From: an uncultured Bacteroidales bacterium
GTDB lineage: Bacteria > Bacteroidota > Bacteroidia > Bacteroidales > UBA932
NCBI GenBank assembly: GCA_945870315.1
Contig: CAMBRR010000002.1
Span: forward strand, 32,909-96,908
Direction: 5' to 3'
DNA: 64,000 nt
Below are positions 43,778-52,831 of this stretch, piece after piece. The notes beneath the pieces are model-generated. The model made no database searches. It was given only the letters and a program-made list of their open reading frames with translations, and was not told where the DNA came from. How positions within the stretch are numbered: the first letter of the stretch is position 1; every line of letters starts with the position of its first letter. Made by a program: the position numbers and the translations under genes.

Positions 43778-43804
43778 GGCGGAGGAAGAAATTATTCCTG
43801 CGCC
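43778..43804. other. Imperfect hairpin upstream of the NigD-like gene
   Basis: GGCGGAGGAA and TTCCTGCGCC form a 10-bp stem with one mismatch around a 7-base loop. It begins 14 bp after the right direct repeat. Function is unknown; it may mark the end of the inserted segment or lie in the leader of the next operon. Confidence 0.35.
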
Positions 43805-43897
43805 CTATAAAGGACTGATATTTGTTATCAATCAAGAATGCATAAGATACCTGAATTGAAAATCATTAAGGAAAAGTAATTATAAAGCATCAGAATT

Positions 43898-44596
43898 ATG
43901 AAAAGTACAATCAAAAGAATGGCTATCACAGCAATTACAGTTCTGCCGCTGATAACAGCCTGCAACCATCAAGACAATTCCGGGATGGAACTTCTCTATC
44001 CGAACGCAATGGTGACTATCAAGACCACCGAGGATGCGTCATCTTCCTATTTCCAGCTCGATGACGAGACCACCCTCAAGGTTACAAACCTGACAAAACC
44101 ACTCTATGGAGGAAAAGAAGTGAGGGCGTTCGTGAATTTCACCGAAGTGGACGAGGATCCGACCCCTTATGACAAGGCAGTGAAAATGAATTGGACTGAC
44201 AGCATAAGGACAAAGAACGCGGTACCTTATCCAGTTTTAGAGGAAGAAGACAAATACGGCAACGATCCGATTGAAATCCTCAGGGACTGGACAACGGTAG
44301 TGGAGGACGGATATTTTACAATGCGTTTCCAGACCTATTTCGGAAACCCGTCCATTGCCCACGAACTGAACCTTCTTTATGGAGGAAATCCAGAGAACCC
44401 ATACGAGATTGAACTCCGGCACAATGCCCACGGAGACTGGAACGACAGACTGGGTGATGGATACATCGCATTCAGGCTCAAAGACTTACCTGATACAAAA
44501 GGCGAAACAGTGAAACTCACCTTAAAATGGAATTCATTCAGTGGAGAGAAGACTTACCAGTTCGATTATTGCACAAGAGAGGGTGACGGAATCTGA
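43898..44596 (+). CDS. NigD-like lipoprotein
   Basis: A 232-residue lipoprotein (signal ends LITAC, cysteine 22) of the NigD-like family, which is widespread in Bacteroidales. The family has an N-terminal OB-like domain (here VTIKTTEDASSSYFQLDDET onward) and a C-terminal beta-sandwich (NPYEIELRHNAHGDWNDR, then LTLKWNSFSGEKTYQF). NigD was named from a bacteriocin locus of Prevotella nigrescens, but its role is not established. The gene is followed after 27 bp by an ECF sigma factor gene, so the lipoprotein may be part of an envelope-signalling operon. Confidence 0.8.
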   Translation: MKSTIKRMAITAITVLPLITACNHQDNSGMELLYPNAMVTIKTTEDASSSYFQLDDETTLKVTNLTKPLYGGKEVRAFVNFTEVDEDPTPYDKAVKMNWTDSIRTKNAVPYPVLEEEDKYGNDPIEILRDWTTVVEDGYFTMRFQTYFGNPSIAHELNLLYGGNPENPYEIELRHNAHGDWNDRLGDGYIAFRLKDLPDTKGETVKLTLKWNSFSGEKTYQFDYCTREGDGI

Positions 44597-44623
44597 GTAA
44601 AACACCGGAGGGCTTGGACCTGA

Positions 44624-45172
44624 ATGGCAACTTCTGACAAAGATTTGATTGAATTCATCCGGAAAGGTGACAGGGTGGCGATGAAGCAGCTATATGATCG
44701 CTTTATCGGCTCCCTGTCTTTTATATGCTCACGCTATATAAGTGATAATGAGGAAGTCAAGGACATTCTTCACGACTGTTTCATAAAAATTTTTTCATCG
44801 ATAGACAAATTCAGGTGGCAGGGTGAGGGATCTCTTAAAGCGTGGATGACGAGGATAGTCATCAACGAATCGCTGAAACATCTGAAAACCAAGGAGAAAA
44901 GTCCATTGATGAGATATGATGATATCCAGCAGGACATTCCTGAAGAGGATGCGAATCCTGAAAGAATTCCCCTAGATGTACTGCTTGGATTCATCAGAGA
45001 GCTTCCGCCCGGATACAGGGCTGTGTTCAATCTCGTAGTGTTCGACGGCTATTCACACAAACAGGCGGCTGCAGAACTCGGTATCAGCGAAAGCACCTCC
45101 GCATCGCAACTTCATAGGGCAAAGGCAATTCTCGCAAAAAGGATAAACGAATATGGAAGATTGGAGCAATAG
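44624..45172 (+). CDS. ECF-type RNA polymerase sigma factor (first)
   Basis: A 182-residue sigma-70 family protein with only regions 2 and 4. Region 2 spans about 8-90 (DILHDCFIKIFSSIDKFRW is the core for -10 recognition) and region 4 about 115-175 (ELPPGYRAVFNLVVFDGYSH, then QAAAELGISESTSASQLHRA forms the helix-turn-helix). It is co-transcribed with the NigD-like gene upstream. Its last 20 bp overlap the next gene, which has the layout of a membrane anti-sigma protein. It should direct a small regulon in response to an envelope signal. Confidence 0.93.
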   Translation: MATSDKDLIEFIRKGDRVAMKQLYDRFIGSLSFICSRYISDNEEVKDILHDCFIKIFSSIDKFRWQGEGSLKAWMTRIVINESLKHLKTKEKSPLMRYDDIQQDIPEEDANPERIPLDVLLGFIRELPPGYRAVFNLVVFDGYSHKQAAAELGISESTSASQLHRAKAILAKRINEYGRLEQ

Positions 45173-46355
45173 GATCAGCGACAGATTCAAAGGGTATGAA
45201 ATACCGGAGTCGGAAGGGCTTTGGGAGGACATTAATGCCACTATGACAAGAAAAAGGAGGGTTAGGTCCATTTTGATGTGGAGCGGAGTGGCAGGAAGTG
45301 TCGTTGCGGCTGCTATGGCTATATTCGTGCTTCTGGATGTATCGGGAAATGGATATGAAGAACGAATTGACGATGATAGGATAGAGGTTCTTAGTAACAA
45401 TGGGCAAAATAGGGTATGGAATGAGGAGATTCCGACAGCCAAGAAACTCCTGGCGATGAATGTTCGGAATGATGCTGCCGTTGTGGAGGAAATTACCAAA
45501 GACGATGAAGACATTTTAGTAGCCGGAGAAGAAATTCTTGAGGACGAAGAAGAAATAACTGAAAATAAAGAGAATAACGATGGAAGAAATATTCAGAACC
45601 CAATGATTTCAGAGGAGAGCCATCCTATAAATGAAGAATTCCATCGCTATGACATACCATATAAAAAGGAAAGAAAGGGCAAAATATCCACTAGCCTGTC
45701 ATATGGCAACGGGGTTGGAAGCAACAGCACTTCACATGGCTACAAGACCTTCTTTCTTTCCAGAAACGATGGTCTGGAGTTGAATACCAATGGCGCAACG
45801 GCAGGTATAATGAGCCTCAACGGGAAAGAGATGCCGGTTATGACACAAACCAAGCATCATATGCCTTTGCGAGCGGGATTGAACGTAAGATGGGAGTTTT
45901 TCCCAAAGCTTTCTCTTGAAACCGGACTTGTTTACACCCTTCTTTCATCAGAATTGACATCCGGAAGCGATAAATACACTTATGTATCCAAACAGAAACT
46001 CAATTATATAGGAATCCCTCTCAATTTGAATTACACTTTCCTTGAAACCAGATTCATCGGGCTTTATGTCAGCACAGGAGGAATGATGGAGAAATGTGTA
46101 GGAGGAAAACTCTCGACTGATTATATATCAAATGGGAAAGTCATTGACAAAACTGCAGAGAGCCTGAGAGTGGTTCCTCTCCAATGGTCAGTCAATCTCA
46201 GTGCAGGATTTCAATTCAATATAATAAGGTCAACAGGAATATTCATCCAGCCGGGAATCAGTTGGTATTTCGACAACAAGAGTCCTGTGGAAACCATCTA
46301 CAGGACAAAGCCACTTAATTTCGATCTGAGATTCGGCATTCGCTATTCATTCTGA
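45153..46355 (+). CDS. Anti-sigma-like transmembrane protein fused to outer-membrane beta-barrel
   Basis: A 400-residue protein with an unusual topology. Residues 1-38 are charged and cytosolic (MEDWSNRISDRFKGYEI), residues about 39-61 form one membrane helix (ILMWSGVAGSVVAAAMAIFV), and a very acidic linker runs to about 190 (EEILEDEEEITENKENN). The last 210 residues are a porin-like beta-barrel of the OMP_b-brl type: alternating hydrophobic strands, LRAGLNVRWEFFPKLSLETG, and a terminal aromatic in FGIRYSF. The start overlaps the sigma gene by 20 bp. Anti-sigma function is inferred from position and the short N-terminal domain. If the reading is right, one chain spans both membranes and connects the surface to the sigma factor. 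Confidence 0.75.
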   Translation: MEDWSNRISDRFKGYEIPESEGLWEDINATMTRKRRVRSILMWSGVAGSVVAAAMAIFVLLDVSGNGYEERIDDDRIEVLSNNGQNRVWNEEIPTAKKLLAMNVRNDAAVVEEITKDDEDILVAGEEILEDEEEITENKENNDGRNIQNPMISEESHPINEEFHRYDIPYKKERKGKISTSLSYGNGVGSNSTSHGYKTFFLSRNDGLELNTNGATAGIMSLNGKEMPVMTQTKHHMPLRAGLNVRWEFFPKLSLETGLVYTLLSSELTSGSDKYTYVSKQKLNYIGIPLNLNYTFLETRFIGLYVSTGGMMEKCVGGKLSTDYISNGKVIDKTAESLRVVPLQWSVNLSAGFQFNIIRSTGIFIQPGISWYFDNKSPVETIYRTKPLNFDLRFGIRYSF

Positions 46356-46388
46356 GAATACACGATGCATTACTGTCAATGACAACAG

Positions 46389-46422
46389 TTGCCTGTTGAG
46401 GGAAGATTTGCTATCTTTGCCG
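46389..46422 (+). promoter_or_regulatory. Promoter of the second ECF operon; 34-bp repeat copy 1
   Basis: TTG at 46389-46391 and TATCTTTG at 46412-46419 are 20 bp apart. The whole 34 bp, beginning TTGCCTGTTGAG and ending TTTGCCG, recurs at 52781-52814 with one mismatch. The gene starts 88 bp beyond this element. Confidence 0.75.
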
Positions 46423-46509
46423 GGAGGAATCCAACTTTTATGATTTTTGCGTGGGAAAATGTAGTTTTTAGGAGAAATGCGCGTCTAATGAGCAAAATAA
46501 AAAACAAGA

Positions 46510-46980
46510 ATGACTGAAACTGAATTTGAAATGACTATCAGAAAGCATAAGGGGACCATATATACGGTCTGCTATATGTTTTCATCCGACAAGGACGAGG
46601 TTGCTGACCTCTTCCAGGAGATCCTCATCAACTTGTGGAAAGGCGCCGACTCTTTCAGAGGCGATGCAGCAATCAGTTCGTGGATATGGAAGGTATCCCT
46701 GAATACGTGCATCTCCTACGAGCGCAAACAGAAACGCAGACTGCGGACTGAGCAGTTGGATATGGACATCGACCTTTTCGACGAGACCAATACACAGTCC
46801 CGACAGGCAGCAATGTTGAGGGAAAGGATTGCCAAGCTGGGACCTTTTGACAGAGCAATCGTCCTGCTCTGGCTTGAGAACCTGAGCTATGAAGAAATCG
46901 GCCAGATCGTCGGGATATCGACAAAAAATGTTTCAATCCGTCTTGTAAGGATTCGTGAACAACTTAAAAAAATGCAGTAA
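46510..46980 (+). CDS. ECF-type RNA polymerase sigma factor (second)
   Basis: A 156-residue ECF sigma factor. Region 2 is visible at about 5-70 (DEVADLFQEILINLWKGADSF) and region 4 at about 100-155 (RAIVLLWLENLSYEEIGQIV, then GISTKNVSIRLVRIREQLKK as the DNA-reading helix). It has its own promoter at 46389-46419 and is separated from the previous operon by 154 bp. The next gene starts one base after its stop codon and encodes a small membrane protein, the expected place for its regulator. Confidence 0.93.
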   Translation: MTETEFEMTIRKHKGTIYTVCYMFSSDKDEVADLFQEILINLWKGADSFRGDAAISSWIWKVSLNTCISYERKQKRRLRTEQLDMDIDLFDETNTQSRQAAMLRERIAKLGPFDRAIVLLWLENLSYEEIGQIVGISTKNVSIRLVRIREQLKKMQ

Positions 46981-46981
46981 G

Positions 46982-47575
46982 ATGGACAACAACGATACTT
47001 TGCTCGAAATGAAGGAGCAGATGCAGGAACTCCGCAGAATCATTGACAATCAAACGATTATCAACAAGAAAATGTTTCGGAAGGCATACCAGACAAGCCT
47101 GTCATCCCTGAAAAGGCAATCTTCTATGGCCTATATTTTTGCAGCCATTGCAATAATCCTCTCTCCAAGCCTATATTACTCAGGACTCAGCATCTGGTTC
47201 GTCATCCTTACCGACCTGATGATGGTAATATGCGTCATTGCAACAGTGCTTTGCAACAGACACCTTCCTGATATGAACAGCGATATGGTCACAGCAGCAA
47301 AAGGACTGACAGAGTTCAAGATGTTCTATGTCAACTGGTTGAAATACGGGATTATTATGATACTCTTCTGGATAGGTTTCGGAGTTACGGAGATCATAAT
47401 GAGCGATTCCACCAAGGGAATGGAACTTCCTTTCATCTGCGGAATGGGAGTTGGCGTAATCATAGGAGGAGCCATCGGACTCAAGATCCGCCGCAAGATA
47501 ATCCTCTCAACTGAAGAACTTATCGAGCAGATCGAAAGCATCCGGTCAGAGTCCGAGGCAACCCCAGGGATGTAG
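46982..47575 (+). CDS. Four-helix membrane protein, possible anti-sigma partner
   Basis: A 197-residue integral membrane protein starting with the ATG one base after the sigma gene stop. The N-terminal 55 residues are polar and helical (LLEMKEQMQELRRIIDNQ), with a coiled-coil look. Four membrane helices follow at about 58-75, 79-98, 125-145 and 153-172, and the tail is charged (STEELIEQIESIRSE). I recognise no named family. Its position directly after an ECF sigma factor and its cytosolic N-terminus suggest it holds the sigma factor at the inner membrane; there is no sequence signature of a known anti-sigma fold. It ends 13 bp from the convergent xylE stop, with no terminator visible. Confidence 0.7.
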   Translation: MDNNDTLLEMKEQMQELRRIIDNQTIINKKMFRKAYQTSLSSLKRQSSMAYIFAAIAIILSPSLYYSGLSIWFVILTDLMMVICVIATVLCNRHLPDMNSDMVTAAKGLTEFKMFYVNWLKYGIIMILFWIGFGVTEIIMSDSTKGMELPFICGMGVGVIIGGAIGLKIRRKIILSTEELIEQIESIRSESEATPGM

Positions 47576-47588
47576 CAGGGCGATTCCG

Positions 47589-49004
47589 TCAATGCGAACG
47601 CCAGAGGGCAGACATATCTTCCAGTGTTTTGCCCTTGGTCTCCGGAACCATCTTCCAGACAAAGAGGGCTGACAGGAACGACATAACTGCATAGATGCAG
47701 TAAGTTCCACCGACGGACCAGTCGCACAGATATGGGAAAGTACTGGAAACCAAGAAGTTGGATATCCACTGTGCAGCTACTGCGATAGCAACTGCCTGTG
47801 AGCGGATTGTATTCGGGAATATTTCCGAAATGAGTACCCAGCAAATCGGTCCCCAGGACATCATAAAGGAAGCCGTGTAGATTATGATGAAAATCAAAGC
47901 GCCGACTCCGATAAGCTCGCAGAAGGACAGCACGGACAACGCAGCCATACCGATTGTCATACCGACCGATCCGATAATCAGCAGAGGCTTTCTTCCGAAC
48001 TTGTCCACCGTGAATATGGCCACAAGAGTGAAAATGATGTTCACTATGCCCATCACCACGGTCTGCACCATCGAAGCATCACCGCTCGATCCGAGACTTG
48101 CAAAAATGCGAGGGGCATAATACAGAACCACATTGATGCCGATTGCCTGCTGGAAAAACGAGAGGAGCACACCCACCAGAATGACCCCAATGCCATAGGA
48201 GAGGACTTTCTCCTTCTTTTCCACTACCGTCGAACGGATTTCCTCAAGCACCGAAGCACCCTCTACCTCCCCGTTGATACGGTTCAGAATCACTGCGGCC
48301 TCAGCATCCCTGCCTCTTATGACAAGATAACGCGGAGTCTCCGGCACAAGGAAAATCAGGAGGAAAAACGCCCCGGCAGGAAAAGCTTCACTCAGGAACA
48401 TCTTCCTCCACCCCACCTGAACCATTGCAGCCTGAATAGCGTCAGCCCCATCGGCGAGATTGTTCCGTATGAGATAATTGACAAAATATACCACCAGCAT
48501 ACCGAAGATGATGGCAAACTGATTGCAGGAAACCAGGGTTCCTCTGATGGAAGAAGGGGCTACCTCCGCTATATACATCGGACACACCGCAGATGCCAGT
48601 CCAACACCTATTCCACCGATTATCCTATAGATATTGAATACTATAAGGAGAGTAAGAGAAGGCTCACCATAAGGAAGAATACCGCTTTCAGGGCACCAGG
48701 AACCCACTGCAGAAACGAAAAAGAGAACAGCAGCAATCAGCAAGGATTTCTTACGGCCCAGCCGGGAAGCGAGGAAACCGGAGATTGCACCTCCGATGAC
48801 ACAGCCAATCAAAGCACTTGATGCCGTAAAGCCGTGAAGGAGATTGGAATAGGTAAAATCCTTCGCCCCGGCAAAGAACTGGCTGAGAGCCTGCTCCGCT
48901 CCGGATACGACTGCTGTGTCGTATCCGAAGAGCAGACCTCCGATGACAGCCACCAGAACAATGAAAAACAGATAGAGACGGCTCTCCTTAGCGTGACTAT
49001 TCAT
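47589..49004 (-). CDS. xylE: D-xylose:proton symporter XylE
   Basis: A 471-residue major-facilitator sugar transporter with 12 predicted membrane helices. Diagnostic motifs are GGLLFGYDTAVVSGAE in helix 1, RLGRKKSLL between helices 2 and 3, RIIGGIGVGLASAVCPMYI, VPETPRYLV after helix 6, QQAIGINVVLYYAP in helix 7 and VPETKGKTLEDM at the end. The QQxxGxNxxxYY motif is the sugar-binding site. Family homology and the xylA-xylB neighbours support xylose uptake coupled to protons. It is the last gene of the xyl operon and starts 14 bp after xylA. Confidence 0.93.
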   Translation of the reverse strand: MNSHAKESRLYLFFIVLVAVIGGLLFGYDTAVVSGAEQALSQFFAGAKDFTYSNLLHGFTASSALIGCVIGGAISGFLASRLGRKKSLLIAAVLFFVSAVGSWCPESGILPYGEPSLTLLIVFNIYRIIGGIGVGLASAVCPMYIAEVAPSSIRGTLVSCNQFAIIFGMLVVYFVNYLIRNNLADGADAIQAAMVQVGWRKMFLSEAFPAGAFFLLIFLVPETPRYLVIRGRDAEAAVILNRINGEVEGASVLEEIRSTVVEKKEKVLSYGIGVILVGVLLSFFQQAIGINVVLYYAPRIFASLGSSGDASMVQTVVMGIVNIIFTLVAIFTVDKFGRKPLLIIGSVGMTIGMAALSVLSFCELIGVGALIFIIIYTASFMMSWGPICWVLISEIFPNTIRSQAVAIAVAAQWISNFLVSSTFPYLCDWSVGGTYCIYAVMSFLSALFVWKMVPETKGKTLEDMSALWRSH

Positions 49005-49018
49005 CTTTGTAACCGTGT

Positions 49019-50335
49019 TTAAATGTGAAGATTTACGATTGCCTCGAACAATTCCTGCTTGCCGCTGACAAGTTCAGGCTCTCCATTGGCGCGGGCATAG
49101 TCAGCAACCTGCTCAAGAGTGAGTTCTCCATTCTCGAACCTGCGTCCCATTCCATCGTCATATGAAGCATATCTATCCTTGAGCATCTGTGGATATTGAG
49201 AATTCTCCAGAATATCTACAGCAATCAGCAGGGCCCTTGCCATAGCGTCCATTCCGGAAATATGGGCAATGAAAATATCCTCAAGGTCGGTCGAATTCCT
49301 GCGTGTTTTTGCATCAAAGTTGGTACCTCCTCCCATCAGGCCGCCTCCTCTTACAATCACTAGCATTGCCTGCACGAGTTCATACAGGTCAATAGGGAAC
49401 TGGTCTGTATCCCAGCCGTTCTGGTAATCTCCCCTGTTGGCATCGATAGAGCCGAGCATTCCGGCATCCACTGCACACTGGAGTTCGTGCTCGAAAGTGT
49501 GACCGGCAAGAGTAGCATGATTAACCTCGATATTCACCTTGAAATCCTTGTCAAGTCCATTTGCTCTAAGAAAACCAATAACAGTCTCGGTATCAACGTC
49601 ATACTGATGTTTCATAGGTTCCATAGGCTTAGGCTCCACAAGGAAATTACCCTTGAACCCCTTTGAACGAGCATAATCGCGGGCCATACGGAGCATCGTT
49701 GCCATATGGAATTTTTCCCTCTTCATATCGGTATTCAACAAAGACATATAGCCCTCACGGCCACCCCAGAACACATAATTCTCTCCGCCTAGAGCGATGG
49801 TAGCATCAATCGCATTCTTTATCTGAAGCATAGCCCTCGCTGCAACAGAGAAATCAGGATTGGTGGAAGCACCGTTCATATATCTCTTGTTGCCGAACAC
49901 GTTGGCAGTTCCCCAAAGCAGTTTGATACCGGTTTCCTCCTGTTTCTGACGGGCATATTCTACGATAGCCTTAAGATTGGACTCATATTCTTCTATGCTC
50001 GAACCCTCTTCAATAAGATCGACATCATGGAAACAATAATAGTTGATACCTAGTTTCTGCATTATCTCGAAACCAGCATCCATCTTGTTCTTTGACCTTT
50101 CAAGAGGTGTGGCACCCTCGTTCCAAGGGAAGGTCTTGGTGCCGCCGCCGAACTGATCACCGCCTTCGGCACAGAGTGTATGCCACCAGGCCATAGAAAA
50201 TTTGAACCAATCCTTCATCTTCCTGCCGTGGACCATTCTTTCTGGTTCATAATAGTGGAATGCCATTGGATTTTTCGATGCTGTTCCCTCAAACTTGATC
50301 TTTCCAATTTGTGGGAAGAATTCTTTTGTTGCCAT
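49019..50335 (-). CDS. xylA: Xylose isomerase XylA
   Basis: Converts D-xylose to D-xylulose in the cytoplasm using two divalent metals. The 438-residue protein is of the longer class II type: [19 protein letters not shown] near 48, [13 protein letters not shown] (catalytic His and Asp), [35 protein letters not shown] with the metal-binding Glu, [18 protein letters not shown] and [19 protein letters not shown]. All metal ligands appear intact. It lies 14 bp after xylB in the same operon. Confidence 0.97.
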   Translation of the reverse strand: MATKEFFPQIGKIKFEGTASKNPMAFHYYEPERMVHGRKMKDWFKFSMAWWHTLCAEGGDQFGGGTKTFPWNEGATPLERSKNKMDAGFEIMQKLGINYYCFHDVDLIEEGSSIEEYESNLKAIVEYARQKQEETGIKLLWGTANVFGNKRYMNGASTNPDFSVAARAMLQIKNAIDATIALGGENYVFWGGREGYMSLLNTDMKREKFHMATMLRMARDYARSKGFKGNFLVEPKPMEPMKHQYDVDTETVIGFLRANGLDKDFKVNIEVNHATLAGHTFEHELQCAVDAGMLGSIDANRGDYQNGWDTDQFPIDLYELVQAMLVIVRGGGLMGGGTNFDAKTRRNSTDLEDIFIAHISGMDAMARALLIAVDILENSQYPQMLKDRYASYDDGMGRRFENGELTLEQVADYARANGEPELVSGKQELFEAIVNLHI

Positions 50336-50349
50336 AATAGTATTGATTA

Positions 50350-51837
50350 TTAGAGATTTATTAACTTCCTTTCAAGTTCATTCTTCCATTTGCAGTAGGC
50401 TTCTTCAAGCCTCTGTCTTTCTTCAGGACAAGGAGTTATGCACTCGACTTTCCTTAAGAAGGCAAAGGTCTCCTGACGAGTCCGGTAGAAGCCTGCCCCA
50501 AGCGCTGCTCCCCTTGCGGCTCCAAGCGAGCCATCCGTATTGAAAAGCTCGATAGAAGCATCCGTAAGGGTAGAAAGTGTCTGCCTGAATATAGGGGAAA
50601 GGAACAGATTCGCCTTGCCGGCTCTGATGACATTAGGTTTCAGACCGATTTCTCTCATTATGTCTATGCCATATCTGAACGAAAATGCAATTCCTTCCTG
50701 CGTAGCCCTGAATATGTGGGCTGAGGAATGTCTGTTTAAGTTCAGACCGGAAACGGAACCTCCCGTACTCCGGTTGCACAACATTCTTTCAGCTCCGTTT
50801 CCGAATGGGAGCACGATTACCCCGTCGGAGCCCACTGGAATGGAAGCAGCGGCGGCATTCATCTGCTCATAATCCATATTCTGTCCCAGGTTCCGCCTTG
50901 CCCAGGCGTTCATAATTCCGGTTCCATTGATGCACAGCAGAACTCCATAGCGAGGATTTGCACTTGTATGATTCACGTGCACAAAGGTGTTTACACGCGA
51001 AAGTTTGTCTGCCTCAGGAACATCGGTCACTCCATAAACCACCCCGCTGGTGCCTCCGGTTGCTGCGATTTCCCCTGCATCCAGAACATTGAGCGAGAAT
51101 GCATTGTTGGGCTGGTCACCAGCCCTGTAGGATATCGGGGTTCCCTTCCTGATTCCGAGCAACTGCTCTGTCTTTGCATCAGTCCTCGCCTGAATGCCTG
51201 TCATAGGGACCAGTTCCGGAATCTTGCAAGGGTCAATGCCGTAATACTCAGCTACGAAATCGGCCCTCGAATCTTCTTTGAAATCCCAAAGAATCTGCTC
51301 AGAGAGGCCGGTTTGAGTCGTGGAAAGTTCTCCGGAAAGCATATAGGCGATAAAATCTCCGGGAAGACAGAATTTTTCGATTCTGTCATATAGCTCTGAT
51401 TCATTGCGTTTTACCCAGGCTAGTTTTGACGCGGTGAAATTACCTGGAGAATTCAAAAGATGCTCAAGACATTTTTCCTTTCCTATGGTCTGAAGAGCCT
51501 CATCTCCGATAGATACCGCCCTGGAGTCGCACCAGATTATGGACTTTCTTACAGGCTTATAATCCTTGTCAAGGGTCACAAGTCCGTGCATCTGGTATGT
51601 AATTCCGATGCATGCGATTTCCGATGCCTTGTGCGAAACCGTCACGGAGCGGATTCCCTCACAGACATATTTCCACCACATCATCGGGTCCTGCTCCGCC
51701 CAGCCATCATTAAGTGCATCAATAGGCATTTCAGAAGACGGATTGGTTGCACTGGCAACGCACTCCCCCGTTTCGATTTCCATCAATGAAACTTTCACCG
51801 ATGAAGACCCAACGTCTATTCCCAAACTGTATCTCAT
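50350..51837 (-). CDS. xylB: Xylulokinase XylB
   Basis: Phosphorylates D-xylulose to xylulose 5-phosphate for the pentose phosphate pathway. This 495-residue FGGY-family kinase has the ATP-binding N-terminal motif [16 protein letters not shown], the [12 protein letters not shown] motif, MHGLVTLD, the KLAWVKRNE segment, the catalytic aspartate in [13 protein letters not shown], and [10 protein letters not shown]. The C-terminal [12 protein letters not shown] is the second nucleotide-binding segment. It sits between the Nudix regulator and xylA. Confidence 0.95.
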   Translation of the reverse strand: MRYSLGIDVGSSSVKVSLMEIETGECVASATNPSSEMPIDALNDGWAEQDPMMWWKYVCEGIRSVTVSHKASEIACIGITYQMHGLVTLDKDYKPVRKSIIWCDSRAVSIGDEALQTIGKEKCLEHLLNSPGNFTASKLAWVKRNESELYDRIEKFCLPGDFIAYMLSGELSTTQTGLSEQILWDFKEDSRADFVAEYYGIDPCKIPELVPMTGIQARTDAKTEQLLGIRKGTPISYRAGDQPNNAFSLNVLDAGEIAATGGTSGVVYGVTDVPEADKLSRVNTFVHVNHTSANPRYGVLLCINGTGIMNAWARRNLGQNMDYEQMNAAAASIPVGSDGVIVLPFGNGAERMLCNRSTGGSVSGLNLNRHSSAHIFRATQEGIAFSFRYGIDIMREIGLKPNVIRAGKANLFLSPIFRQTLSTLTDASIELFNTDGSLGAARGAALGAGFYRTRQETFAFLRKVECITPCPEERQRLEEAYCKWKNELERKLINL

Positions 51838-51865
51838 AATTATCTCAAGTTTCGACAGTATTACT

Positions 51866-51883
51866 ATATTGTTATATCAATAT
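51866..51883. promoter_or_regulatory. Candidate Nudix-regulator operator between regulator and xylB
   Basis: ATATTG-TTATAT-CAATAT is an 18-bp palindrome with perfect 6-bp arms that overlaps the stop codon of the regulator gene and lies 29 bp upstream of xylB. A related string, TATTGATATAA, occurs in the promoter region near 52705. Base composition is very AT-rich, so chance is possible. Confidence 0.35.
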
Positions 51884-52635
51884 GCCCAGTTGTTGATGAA
51901 CTCAAGGCCCGTTCTTTCTTTCATTGCCTTTTTGTATGAGCTGCGGTTGAACTCATAGTACATTGCCGGCTTATGGGCGACTCCCCTCTCCTTCTCTCCA
52001 GTTGCTTTGAGCAGACCTGAGGAAAGAATCTTCTTTCTGAAATTGCGGTTATCCATCCCGATTCCGGTAACAGCGCTGAAAAGATTCTGCAACTGACTGA
52101 TTGTAAACTTTTTAGGTAAAAGTTCAAAAGCAATCGGGGACAATATCATCTCCTTTTGCAAAGCCAGAAGAGCCTCTGCCAGAATCTTCTTATGGTCCAT
52201 TACAAGATAATGGATATCATCCACCCTCACCCAAGAAGCGCCTCTTCTGAGCGTATAGGAGATAATCCGGTCGGTCAGTTTGACCAGAGCGTAATAGCCA
52301 ACCGTAACTACCCTTTCCGTCTTGATATTGTGATACTTGCATATCCAGTCCAATTCTTCCGGACTCACCCTGTCCGGGTCTGAAAATATGCCTACTTGCT
52401 TGAGGTATATCTGGCTGAGTCCCGTGCTTTCTTCCAACACACGGGAAGCAGCCTGAGGAATGGTTTCATTTTCAAGAATCATTGCGCCCGGCAACTTCGG
52501 GTCCTCGGCAGACAAGCCTTCAACTGGATATTTCCTTTTGATAAGGAGGACTTTCAAATCCTTTCCGTCAAATCCGAAAACCACGCAATCCACGGAAATG
52601 CCGGAATTCATCTGTACGGTCATACGTAGTGTCAT
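51877..52635 (-). CDS. Nudix-domain transcriptional regulator of xylose genes (NrtR/AraR type)
   Basis: A 252-residue regulator combining an N-terminal Nudix-like sensor with a C-terminal winged helix. Residues about 10-140 carry the Nudix fold (VDCVVFGFDGKDLKVLLIKR); the hydrolase box is degenerate at PQAASRVLEESTGL, so the domain probably senses rather than cleaves. The winged helix lies at about 165-235 (FTISQLQNLFSAVTGIGMDN, then FRKKILSSGLL). B. thetaiotaomicron has the same order of Nudix regulator, xylB, xylA, xylE (BT0791-BT0794, from memory). The ATG at 52635 is preferred over a TTG 33 bp upstream because a promoter -7 lies between them. Confidence 0.85.
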   Translation of the reverse strand: MTLRMTVQMNSGISVDCVVFGFDGKDLKVLLIKRKYPVEGLSAEDPKLPGAMILENETIPQAASRVLEESTGLSQIYLKQVGIFSDPDRVSPEELDWICKYHNIKTERVVTVGYYALVKLTDRIISYTLRRGASWVRVDDIHYLVMDHKKILAEALLALQKEMILSPIAFELLPKKFTISQLQNLFSAVTGIGMDNRNFRKKILSSGLLKATGEKERGVAHKPAMYYEFNRSSYKKAMKERTGLEFINNWAY

Positions 52636-52649
52636 TCTTTTGGTCAATG

Positions 52650-52681
52650 CAAAGGTATGACAATTCAAACAGAAACGGCAA
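52650..52681 (-). promoter_or_regulatory. Promoter of the Nudix-xylBAE operon
   Basis: On the minus strand TTG at 52681-52679 and TACCTTTG at 52657-52650 are 21 bp apart. The transcript would start about 10 bp ahead of the ATG at 52635, leaving a very short leader. The region upstream (52700-52760) is rich in TATTG/CAATA half-sites that could bind the Nudix regulator. Confidence 0.6.
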
Positions 52682-52780
52682 CAATGCGTAATAAATACGC
52701 TAACTATTGATATAATATACTATATACCAATATATTGCATAGATATTTAAAATATTGATTCAGTGCCTAAGTTCTGCCAT

Positions 52781-52814
52781 TTGCCTGTTGAGGGAAGATT
52801 TGCTATATTTGCCG
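52781..52814 (+). promoter_or_regulatory. FKBP gene promoter; 34-bp repeat copy 2
   Basis: TTG at 52781-52783 and TATATTTG at 52804-52811 are 20 bp apart. This is the second copy of the 34-bp sequence at 46389-46422; the only difference is A for C within the -7 element. The FKBP start codon is 18 bp downstream. Confidence 0.75.
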
Positions 52815-52831
52815 TTCAAAACAGAACAGAT

